Source: Ailurus styani
Taxonomy: Eukaryota; Chordata; Mammalia; Carnivora; Ailuridae
Reading direction: 5' to 3'
Assembly (NCBI GenBank): GCA_002007465.1
Contig: LNAC01000337.1
Location: forward strand, 553,144-617,143
DNA length: 64,000 nt
A program made the position numbers and the translations under genes. The notes beneath the pieces are model-generated. The model ran no database searches. It was not told where the DNA came from and was given only the letters and a program-made list of their open reading frames with translations. This document shows positions 13,201 to 25,200 of this stretch, one piece after another. Position 1 is the first letter of the stretch, and each line of letters opens with the position of its first letter.

Positions 13201-16200
13201 GACAACGTGTGAGAGTGTATTCTCTTCGGTACAAACGTCCTAAAGCGATGATCCAGTGTGGACTTCACAGGGACCCACCTTCTCTCCCTTGACAGAGGCC
13301 AGTTGGACACGGTCCCATCCACAACCGGCGCACCTCATCCAGGTTCTACGTTAAATGACCATCAATTCGTCCTGCCTCCCCTTCTGACCACACATACACG
13401 GAGCCAGCACCTCACAGCCCTCCTGTGTTAAGGACACTCCATCACCTGCTCCGAGGAGCCGGGTCTAGAGACCTGTTGCTCAAGTTCATGACCACCTCCA
13501 TCCCACTCTTCACGACTTCAGACTTCCCTGAACCAGCATCGCCTGCGTTGGGGCCTGGGCATCTGTACTGTATAAAGTGCCCCAGGGGAGTCTGAGAGCA
13601 GGTTCTACCCCCCTGCATGCGCGTCTGTCCTCAAGGCTTTGTTGGGTGGTCCTTAGCTGTTTCCCTCCAGTCTTCAGGCTGAAGTCAAGTGACCTGACCT
13701 TCCTGAACCGGCTTGTCCCCACGTTCTGTGGGCTGATTCCCCAGGCCTATCCCCCTGTGAAGCCAGGGAAACTGGGCCAGAGGCCCAGACCCTCGGGGTG
13801 CTCAACAAAGGCCCTGAGAGAATGGGGGAAATGGGGGCCATGCAACGCAGGTCCTTGGGAAGAGGGGGGTCTGCCACTGTCACCTGCCCGAGTCATTAGA
13901 GCAACGAGACCCAGTGAAAGGCTGGCTGCAAGGGTGCTGGGTGAGCGGTGTGGAGCTCTTCGGCCTGGTGCACAGGTCAGAGGGGAGCAGAGTGGCTGCA
14001 GACTACTCCAGAAGGCCAGAGGAGGGTGAAGGGCCGAGAGCTGCCATGACCGCGGCGGGGTTGGAGAAGCGGCGGGAAGAGACCAATGCAAGGCAGCCAG
14101 GGCGGTCAACGGCGTGACCCGGTAAGGAGAGGTCCGGGCCACATGCAGGGGTACGGTTCTGACAGAGATCCCCACGTTTTCTAACGTGGCTTTCTCTAGC
14201 CTCTGATCTCATGTTCGGCCAATCTGTCTTTTTTACAGAATAACCGGCTCAATGAAATCGAGAAAATTTTCACAGTGGGCAAGATTCCAGGCTTGCCTTC
14301 AGCTAATTAAGTGATATTAGGGAGGTTGTAAATGCCACATAAAAATTGGCAGGCAAGCTGCTCCTAATGATGAGAATATTGCCTTACAGGGAGGTGCAGC
14401 TGCAGCTTCTTAATGCGCGTCTCAGAGAGGACCAGCTCCACGTTTTCAAGGTTGTTCCTGATAGGACAAGTTCACGGGTGCCGCACAGCTGACCGTGGCC
14501 ACATGTCCTGCTCCCCATCGCGTGGACACTCACAGGGACGGGGAAGGCGGGCGCAAAGTACCACCAGCAGTACTGTCGCTGTGGTCCCCGGCAACTAGTG
14601 CTCCCGTGTGCTGACGTGGGACACCGTGTCGACGCCCTATGCTCCTCGCCCGGTTTGGTCCCCACGGCACCACCGTGAAGCTCTAGTCCCCATCTGGGAG
14701 GCGAGGGGACTGGGCAGAGAGAGCCTGAGTCACCTGTTCCAGGGCACAAACAGGGCAAGCGGCTCGTCACCGACCCGTCATCACCCTGTGACCCTGCCCT
14801 GCTCGGCACTGAAGACACCAGGGGGGCGCTAGAGTACAAGGCAGTAGAGACTCTCAGTAGTTATTTAACAACTGCTGATCAGGTGAGGGTGAGATTCACA
14901 GCCAGTGACAGGGCAAAGGCCTTCAAAACTGAAAAATGCCCCAGCTGGAGCTCTGCAAGACCCCCAGTTTAAACCCTGGCGATAAAGCGTCTGTGATCAT
15001 TCGCACAGGAAGTCTGGGGAGCACCCTCTCCATGAGGATGTTTACTTCTTGTAGAGGACGCCACTGTATCTAGAACTTCGGGGGTGACAGAGGTCAAGGC
15101 AAAGCTCTGTGGCGCCCCGAGGCCAGGACCCAGGGGAGCCGGCCCCCCCGCACCCCTGAACTACTGACCACAGCCTGCCGAGCACTGGCCACGCACAGGC
15201 AGAGCCAGCAGTCAGGGCTGAGAGATCCCTCATTTCAGACTGTTCACTTGTTTGGTAAGATCAGGTAACACTTAACAAGGCTGGTCTGAGAAAATGCATA
15301 CAAATAAAACAAAACTGCATTTCTTTTAAGAACAGTCAACAATTTAGACTGTTGTTCCTCTACTTTTAAGAGGAGGGAGGCGAGAACAGAGGAGCCAGTT
15401 ATTGGATTACTGGTAAAGGCGATGTCCCAGATGGTTCTAGGCACTAAGAAAAACATCAGAAAGACACAGGTGGCAGAAGCCAGGGACAGACAAGTCTTAG
15501 GTAGCTCCAGACTAAACTGTGCGGGGAAGAGGAGCGCCTTCATGGTTCCAGCACATAACTCACACGAGAGAGGGTGGTTACAAGCCGCACCCTCGCTCTT
15601 CCGTATTGTCACGGTAGCACTGACACCGCAATGCCTTCTATTCTTGAACCACCCTCCATGGTGCCAGACAGGCGAGGCATCCGCAGCCCTCCCCGGCGTG
15701 TACGGCTGTCTCCACAGACAGACACCCTGGCAAACAGCACGGCTCTGCCCTCCCGCAGCAGGCAGCACCGGGGCTCAGCGTCTCCGGGGAAGATGGAAAT
15801 TTCGGAAGGTCTGTTACCTTTGCTTCTCTGAAGCAACTGCTGACTCTACCAAGCTTCAAATCAGAACCGCATTTCACAGGGGGAAAGGCTGTGTTTGTGA
15901 TGGATGTTGCTAAGGGGCCACTCAATATTTTACCACCAGCACCGACTCCCTGTGTGCCTGTCTGTGTCGGGGTCCGGGGTGAGGGGCTGCTTTGACAGGT
16001 CTGCGTGTAGGTGTCAGAAGAGTTTTGTAACGATGACTGTATTTGCACGCAGGGGAGAAATGCCTCGCATTCCCTTTCAGTACTTAGGACTGAAAAGGGA
16101 GCCACAGACCTGGTGATTAAGATCTCATTTGGGGACATCATTTCTTTTCCCGAGGAGTGGTCAAGGAAAGACGAGACGAAACTTCCCTGTGCCGTGGCAC

Positions 16201-19200
16201 AGGACAGGCTCCTGAGCTCACCTGCCCTCGCTTGGCGTTTCTAACGCCCAGACGAACTCCGCGTTCGTGCACGGCAAGGTGAGCCAGGATTTTGCTCAGC
16301 GTGAGATGGATTTGGTTTGCAAGTATCAGAGGTCTGCACAGAACACAAAACTACTCCAGGCAGTAAACCCCATCAAGTGCAACGTGGCATAATTTGGCGA
16401 ATTTAGTGCGATTACTTGATCCACCCACACAAAACACAAGGAAGCACTTTCTTGACAGATGGATTTCGGAGACGCGTGAGCTCAGAACAATCACTGTGGC
16501 CACAGCATAACTCTCTGCACTTTGTGGGCTTTAATGGACTTTTTCTTCCCAGGGCTCAAAAAGCAGCAACTGGCATTTGCTTGAGCCCTGACTGAGGTGT
16601 GGAAAATCTGTCACGTTTTCTCTGCTGCTTATTACCCTGACCACAATTATACGGTCCATGTGCAGATTAGCTGCAAAGTCATTCTTCTTTCGGGAGTGAC
16701 AAGGTTTCCCCAAATGAAAAAAGGTGCCTACCGTATCCCCGAGTGCCCGTCTGCGTTAGCGAGGCAGGGGTGGGGTGGGAGGATGCGAGAGTGTGGAGAG
16801 ACATGCCTTCAAAAGAAGGGCATAACAACCCAAAAAGTAGCTGTAACTGAGTGGTGACATGGCCAGAACAGAGAGCAGTATTGTCACGGGCGGAGTAATC
16901 CTGTGACACACTGCTGTCACTCACCACCCGGCTCCCTGCCGCGCCAGCCAGACATCAAAGGCCGCCCCATACCATCTTACATGCTCTTTATCGGCTAATC
17001 AGCCCATTCTTCCCTAAATAAAGCCCTGTTAAATCCTCTGCTCACAGGGGTATAGTAGTCCTGGTGCCCATCTGCTAGCAGGGTCAGCCGAAGCAGGAGG
17101 CGGCGGCTTGCTCACTCCCTAGTGGCTTCTCAAGGTAAGGACAATGCTGGCTCTGCGTCCCCCTCCCAACTGCCTCCCTGCCTTGCCGCTCCGCTTTCCA
17201 GGATCTGGGGAAGAGCTGGGGACATCCCAGTCTGAAGAGCTGCTATCTGGATTAACACTTGCTAATGAAATTCCCAGTCATAAAGGTACATCAGCTGCGA
17301 ACAATAAAATACGGGCACTGCATTTATCTGCGAGGAGAGGAAGCAGCAAAATATGTGTTTCTTACCAGCAATCAACTGGCAGGTGCATTCCTAGCTTCTC
17401 GAAGTGCCAACATCTTAGAGATGGTGGCAGGATGGCCTGGCTTCCAGATCACTGGGAGGTCACCCTCAGACCTGACCGCAAGCCTCACGCACTCAAAATC
17501 AAAGTCAGCATGGAGAGATACCAGCCGCCTCCAATCCCAGGCCGGCGACCTAACGCCGGCGCGCCGCCATCGTGCCTGCGAGCAGACGTGGGGCGTCTTC
17601 TCCCTCTGGGAGGACAGGAAAAGAAGCCGCTGGCTGCAGCCCTGCCCAGAACATGGAGCAGCGGCAGCAGGCAGCGCCCTGCACCTCAAAACTGCCTAGA
17701 AGAAACCAGAGCCGGATGGGTCTTAGTCTTGTCTGGGCACGGATGAACAGCAGCAATGAGGAGAACGACGTGCTTCACAGAATTACTGGAGTACGGCCCT
17801 ATATGAGGGGTATTAATATAAGGGAAAAAAGCAATCATCTTAAAAATCCCCAAACTGGTGTGAGAATTAGGCAAATTTTATCCGTTACAAAGAGTCTCGT
17901 AGATGCCAAGTCCAAGATAACTCTGAATGTTCCAGAATCTTAACCACCTGGTTCCTAGGTCTCTGTTCTAAGGTGCCCTGTCTGTAGGACACACCCTCAT
18001 GCTGATTCTCAGAACAGTCTTGGCAAATCACTAAAAACATCGATTTCCTTCTCCCTTCTGCAGCTGGGGAGCCTGAGGCCCTGGGAAGTTAAGCAGAGAC
18101 GTGGCCCAAAGCTCAGAAGCTCACGTCGCAGTGGAACTGCAGCTGAGCCAAGTCCCCTGCATCCAAGATCAGCGACCACTGCCCTACCCCGGGCGGTCCC
18201 CTCTCCCTTTTGTCACCACGCTCCAGAGAAACCAGGCGCCGGCAAGGGCGGCGGTGGTGAATGTGCAAGCAGGCACCGTGCGGGAACGTGCAGGAAAAGT
18301 GTGGCTCGCCCACAGATTCTCCGAGTCAGGGCAGGTGGATTTTGGCATTTGTAATGAATAAGCAGAAAGAATGACGAGCAATGCAAATTAACTGTCCAGA
18401 GCATTCAAGGGTTCACTGCCCCCCAAAAGGTTTGTTCCATCCATCCGTCCCACTCACGTGCTACACAAGTTCCCCCTAAAAGCACCCTGTGGGATCTGAA
18501 GTATTCTGGTTCTTGCAAGGGGCTGAAGCTGGTATTAAAAGTACACCCTGGCTCTGAGGAGAGAAAGACCTTTTCCAAAGGTATTTTGTGGAGTTTCAGG
18601 ACCTCCTGAAACTGTGGAGCCCAGGCTTCACCCTGCAGGGCGGCCCTCCTCACTCTCCTCCCTAGGACCTCTCGATAGTTCGGAACACGCTTCCCGCGGG
18701 AGTGTCTGGCGCTCACCCCTACGTGTGCTCAGTACCAAGGAGAGCGACGGGGGGCGGGGCAGGGAGTCCAGCGTGGGGGTGGGGGGGGCGCTTGGTGCTG
18801 GAGTCGGCCTTTCAGGACCCCGCTTGCAGGAGAAAGGTGCTAATAAGCTGGAACCTCACGTGCCGCTCCTCCCATCTCACCGGGACAGGGCTGGGCAAAT
18901 TTCACGGAACATGCCACAAGTTTCCGTACAAGCCCTGGAGACTTTCCAGGGTGAACCACACACAGCACATCTGAAGCTCTGACTCCAGCAAGTCCCGAGT
19001 CACTCTGCTGGCGGGCAGTGAGGACAACCCCACAGGTTTGTCTTGCTGCCCCGGTAATATCCCCACAACATCTGGACCTGACAGGAGACCCCACTGCATT
19101 TCTGCAGGTGCCTTAAATACATTCCGATGAGGTGTTTTTCCTCCTGCTCCAAGCACTGATTACACCGAGAGAGGGGCAGACACTGGTGATGATTTACCAC

Positions 19201-22200
19201 CAGGACCAAAGACGGAAGAGCTTACACGGAGCCCGCATCTGCCTCACACGGCCCCTCCCTGCTGCTGCTGTGCGCAGAGCTCTCCACATCCACCTGACTT
19301 CAGCCGTTTGTCACGGGGCAAACTCCACTCGTCTTACCTGTTCAAGTGTGCTTTCCTTCTCTTCACAGCCACGACACCGAGATTCTGGGGGGCATCCCTC
19401 AGCCCGAAGCTCTTGGCCACGTGGCCGAGGTGGAGCGACCGGACGTGGAAGATGTGCTTCAGCTCCCGGGGGTAGGTGGCGTAGGCTCGGATGAAGGCCT
19501 GCAGAGCTGGGAGGGAAGGAGGGTCAGAGAGGCCGTCAGGATGGGGCTCGGAGCGCCCCACATGTCCTGGCCTGACGGCTGTCCTGCCCACTTCATCTTG
19601 CCGGGCAACACGCGACACACAGCCCGGACAGCACCACATACGGCAACCACCTAAATCTGAACTTGTGGGTTTTTTTATTTTTTTTAATTCCTCAAAAAGT
19701 AAACCGAGAGGACACAAGTATGTATTGACTAAACCCAATCTATGTTCAGATTTTCCTGTGCAGCCTGTCCTCACCCTAGACGGCAGGGCCCCGTTGTCTC
19801 CCCTGTCATGGGCTTGGGGCCTTGCTCAGTAGCTGGGAGCCAGCAGGCAGCTGATAAGTGTTTGTCGTATAAATGAATGAAAAGCAGGACGAGTGAAGAA
19901 ACTAAAACATGGTCAGTGTGGCATTCTCTCATGAAAAACGAGATCATTAGACCTTTACGTGACGAAAACATTTTCCTAATTCAATTTCACTTATTTTTTG
20001 CATAGCGAATACAGGCACACATTATAAAATCCAAAAGGTTCCCGAGGCTGTACTGCGCTTGCCCCTCCGCGGACCGCCAGGATGCGCCGCCGCCGCGGTA
20101 AGACTGCTCTCCCGCAGGCCCCGCCTCCGCTCCCCTCTCCGCCGGGGCGGCTGCTCTGTCCTCGCGGACCCCGGGATCTTAAAACCAAATTCATTCTAAA
20201 GCACCTAAGATTTACTGATACAGTGCTTCTTACCCATTTGAAAACTGCATAAAAAAGGCAATGAAAACAGAATTCTAAAAAGGAGGAAGGCAATTATTAA
20301 ATTTCTAAAACCGCCCACAAAACGGTCCCTCCCTTGAGGGTTGTCAACAGTCTAGAGATGTCCATGCCACATGGCATCGTGGAGGTTTCAGTCCTGACTC
20401 AGTTAAGAAGAAAGCGCCCCAGCTCTAGGGCCCGGCGCTGGCCAGAGAAAAGGCAGACAGGGTTCCCGGGAGTGGGGAGCTCAGGCTACACCTTAACTCG
20501 GTACTCCTCTGCAGAAAGAGACGTTCCCATACCCAGTTCCCCTGGAATACACTGCCAAACCAGTGAAAATCAGGTGACTGCCCCTTCGCATGGCAACAGG
20601 GCAGGAGGGGATGGCTCCGCAGGGGCCCCAACTCCATCGCCGCTCACTTCCCTTCCAAGGCCGGCTCCTCCACTGGCCGAGCCGGAGCCTAGTGCGGCTC
20701 ATCTCACGGAAAGCAGGCGCTAAACATCAGCCTCTCTCGCCCCCGCTTGTTGAGCCACTGGACTGGCAAGTTTGCCCACAGCTTAAACGTAATATCCCAG
20801 CAGCACCTGGAGATTGGCGTTTATGAACAGTAATAAAAAGTGTCATTTTAGCAGATCAGCTCCTGGAAGGATCCTGGGAATCCATGAAAGCTCTATTTAC
20901 TGAGTAAAGTGAACTCCTTTTCCCAATCGATGAGAAATAATAACCAAGGCAACTCCTCTGCACCCCTCTTGTCAGTCTGTGCTCACTCCCCTTTTTAATA
21001 ACCGGGGACTCGCTTTTTCAGGGGGAATCTTTAACACTTCCCATGGCCTGCACTGTCTGCGGGCTCTGACCCCGGCTTCCACACGGAGCTACATACTCCA
21101 GTCCTCGGGAAAGCCCACGGCCACTGCCCGGGGGGGGGGCAGGCCTCTTCTCCCCCACACCCCGCCCCGCTCCCAAGCCTCGACCCTGACTCGTGGTCTA
21201 ACAAAGCGGACGTTGGCCGCACCAAGCCAAGCCAGAGACTCCGCACCTGTGCAGCCTCAGTGGCCCAGGGGCCGGCCCGGGCCGCCTCATGCACCCGCTC
21301 AGCCTCCGAGGCCTGCACTAAGCCAAAGAGCTGAGGACGGAGAGCCTCTGTCCCTGGAGACGCAGCTGCCCAGCTAACAGCTCTACGGGTGTGACGAGTT
21401 TGCCAAGAAACGGCAGACGGGTCTTCTCCCGCCACCACTGCTCAGGCAGCATTTCGCGCTGCGTATTTTTACCAACCCTCCTTGTCCTCAAGGCTCCCGT
21501 CTCCCAGGGGCCAGAGACACCGGGCTGTCCTCACGTCCCCGAATGCCCTCCGGGTCTGGATGGTTCAGGGAAGCAGGAATTTCCGCAGCAGCTGTTCACA
21601 GAGGCTTCCCGGGGGCAACGCCGAGGACTTGCAGTGGGAGTAGGGGCTGTGGGCCCAGAGGAGCAGAGAGAGAGGGCATGTGTCCGGGAGGGCGGAGGAC
21701 GCCGCAGCCCTAACAGCACGCACTCCGGAGTCAGGGGCTCCTGCCTCCGGGCCGTGAGGGAAATCTACTTCATCCTTGTCCCTAAAAGCAGTTATTCTTG
21801 GCCATCTGATCAGAAATAGTAGTATCTATGGACGATACTTAAGATCCAAGAGGAAGGGAGGAGAGAAACTCGCCTCGCGCCCGGAAAAATGACCGTCCGA
21901 GCCGAGGGAAGGCAGGCGCACCTGTCCGCCTGTCACATCGACGCGCCTGGCCGAGCACCCGCCCGCCTGCATCACCCTGAGGGAGGGGGCTGATCTGTCC
22001 TCAGTGGTTTGGGTGTCCCTGACTTTGAGAAGCAGCCCCTCCGAGCCAGGCACTACTCCTCCGCATGCGGGGCCTCACCACAGGAAAGCGGTGGTTTGTA
22101 GCTACAGAGCTCCAGTTTCTGCAATTTTTGTTCAGGAGTCTGGAGTTCGAACTTCTGTTGGCACAGTCTTTGACCACTTGAATCTGGCTAAGGAGGCAAG

Positions 22201-25200
22201 AAATGAGGGGAAAGGGTGACTACTTCTAGCAACGGACAATTAAAGGCTGGTTATTAACAATGACTGGGTCAGGAAATGCAGAAGGAAAACAAACGCATAC
22301 TTGGCCCAGTGTCTAACCAGTTTTCTGCCATAAAGGCAAAGCCCAGCTGCTTTGTGAATGATTCACGAGGCGGGCTCTGAAATGGCCTAAAAGGGAGGCC
22401 CGGCAGCAGTGGGGAATTCGCAGGCGCAGGCTGAGAGGCGGAAGACGCCCCGGACGAGGGCGGCGCTGTCCGCGTGCCCGTGTCGTGATCGGAGCGCCGC
22501 GTGCGCGCGCACCCCCGGAGCTCAGCCGCGGAGAAGGGCCGACACCGCCCCGGCGGCTTCGGACGTGGACGTCAACCGGCAGAGGAGAAAAGGCCTGTTT
22601 CTTTCCTTTTCGGTGCCTCACCACAGCAGAGCGGCCCCACTCCGACAGCCTTCAGAGACACGTGACTCGGCTCGCTTCTTGGCACGACCGACTTCAGCCG
22701 TGAGGACGCCACGCCCTGGAAGGGCTGCCCGGACAGCCCCCGCTGGCGACCAGGCCCCGAGACGGTCGCAGTCCCGGCCGGAGAGCCGAAACACGCCGGA
22801 CCTCAGAGCCAGCGGCGCCGCCGCCGCCGGCGTGGCCTTGAGCTCTTCCTCCTCGTCGCCGCTGTTATGACCCAGAAACCCCACAGCGCGACACCCCGTG
22901 GCGCCACCCGCGAGCTCCGTGTGCCTGGCAGCAGACGCCCGCGTCTGCCGTGACGCCGAGACAAATGACCTCCTCCTCTGGAGGGACGCGTGCTGGTACT
23001 TCTGCAGACGTCGGTGCTGAGGAAAGCCCTTCGGAACTGCTGAGTTCGCGGGAGGGAAAGGCGAGCACAGGCTACCACGAGAAAGCCGTCCAGGAGGCCA
23101 CACGCCGATTATGTCTCCGGGGCTACGGGGCCATCACCGCGCCTCCATCTTTCCTCCTGCGTAGTTCTGGTTTGTTCCAGTGTGCCGCAACCACCAAGGG
23201 CTGCTTTTACAGCGTGCCAGGGTATACAGCAGGCACTCAAAAACATCTGCCGACTAACCCGTGCTAGTCCTTGATTTCCTGATGACCAGTCCCCCAGCCC
23301 TCACCATTGCCCCCGTCTATTCTCACACCGGCCACCTTTTCCAACCTCTGTGGGCCCCGCCGCGTCTCTGCTCCAAGTCCTGCAACGGCTCCCACTGTCC
23401 TTGGGGTCCCCCAAAGTCTTCAACAGCTTCCAAGCCTCCTCTGCTGTGTGGGCCCGCCCCTCCTGTGGCCACAGTGGCCTCCACGCCACCCCCCCAGCTC
23501 CTCTGGGCCTGGTGCATCCTACAGGCAGCGCGTGACCATCAATCTGCTTGCGCTGCCTTCACAGCAGGGCTCACACTGACCCGCTAAGTAAAACGCACTC
23601 CATTTACTCCCTCACTTCCCTTACCTACTGGTTTTTTCCACAGTGCTTAACACCTTTTAAAAGACCAATTTATTTATTTATTTTCACTATGCTCACTGTC
23701 TGCTCCCCCACTCGAGCGTTAGAGAGGTTAGGGTTTCTGTTTTGATTCCTGATGTATCCCAAGCACCTAGAACGGTGACTAATTCAGTAACTCTTTGTTA
23801 AATGAATGTTTTTTTTTTTTTTTAAATTTCAATTCCTAAAAGTAAAAGCTGATGCTGTGGTGTTCACATACTGGTAAGCCAGCCTGACACTCTTCTCAAA
23901 GTAGCAGAACTACCAGAAAGAAGCGAGGGCCCCCTGCACGGACGGCGTCTCATTGGCACACGCAACACAGTCACCAGCCACGATGCAAGGCACATCACCA
24001 TAAGAAACATCCAGCTGTTCTAAGGCCCTTCCTGCAGGAACTGCTGAGTCCCCACTAATGCCCGGTGATCCCAGGAGCCAAGTTAACCGCTAAGAGGGGC
24101 CTGAATATTAAATGAACACCTAGCTCTCCTGGAAACTCCCTAGGAATTGGGTTGAGGGTCTCGGGCCCAGCCTCAGTACTGTTCTTTCTCATCTTCCTCT
24201 GTATGTCCAAACTGAGACTGCTCAGGTCTGACGTTTCCGGTCCTTACCTTCATCTCTAATTTCCATGCCTACAACAGTCTCTGCTGACGTGTCCTGTCTC
24301 GTCTATCCAGTTTTCAAAGAAAGACAAAAATGGATCCCTGAGATCCAAGTCACTGGGTCAAAGTTCTAGTCCTATGTAAGCCAAGATAAAGCCTCATTTG
24401 TGCGAAACATGGGGTAGGATAAAATTAGCATTTAATATCGCTTTAAAGCCTTCCGTGCCTGCCTCCAGACCCTGCGGAACAAGGGAGACCGAAGGCTTTT
24501 GTTGGAGAGCAGAGACCCTGGCTGGCCTCTCAGCCCATCGGGGTGTGCGGGCGGACGGGGCGCGGCGTTCTGGGGGCTGCCCATCCATAAGCACCTGTGA
24601 AATCCACCAACCTTGCTTCGCCCAGGAGACCCTCCTCTCACTGGAGTGCACGTAATCTTCAAATACCGTCTGCAAGACTGTGGCTCGCTCTCGGATTTCC
24701 TGGGGGCCTGCAGCACGGGATTTCTGGGAGGGTGGCGGAAGGATTAAAGAAGAGACAGAGTCAGAGTCAGGAATAATGAAGCACTTTATAATAGATTTAA
24801 TAACAGTAAAATCACCCGGTAACCACCGAGGAGCCAACAAGGGTAATCCCTTCAATATTACTAGAGGAAAAACGGGGGCTATAAAGATGTTAGATGGCTT
24901 TGTGAGGGAGAAGATCGGGTCTACTTATTTACTTGTTTACTTACTTACTCGTCCTCCTGGCCTCTTGTTCAAAATGAATACCCACTGGAGACACTCTGGA
25001 ATTTTCCGAGTCCAATTCGGGCATTTAAAACATCATTGAACAGAGGCAGGTTTCACATGACTTGTGTGTCCTACGGAGGCCTTAAATCTTCCCCCTCCCT
25101 CCAGCTCCTCAGAAGAACAATGGGACCTTCTCTTTAAGAGTGCCCCATAGGGGCCTGCCTAAAATTGAGCCTGTCCTTGAATTTCTGAGCATGCTCCCTC

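Larger units (their letters stand above)
4280..19337 (-). other. DDX31: DDX31 last intron (15 kb)
   Basis: No further coding exon was found on either strand. It holds one SINEC element (8275-8429), MIR-type fragments (about 5695-5780, 5985-6115, 8055-8215, 9885-10040, 10915-11025 and 18010-18175), a poly-G tract with an assembly N at 5883, an exon-like 70-bp segment at 14388-14457, and AT-rich islands near 7380, 14220-14390 and 16360-16700. The open frames in it have no recognisable protein similarity. Confidence 0.8.

Noticed and set aside
17144..17746. 200-residue plus-strand open frame
   Set aside because: Low-complexity chance frame in a GC-rich intron, overlapped by frames in other phases; no motif or splice context.
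22409..23103. Protein-coding genes over the CpG cluster (153- and 161-residue frames)
   Set aside because: Overlapping frames on both strands with Arg/Ala/Pro-rich chance composition and no family similarity; expected in GC-rich DNA.
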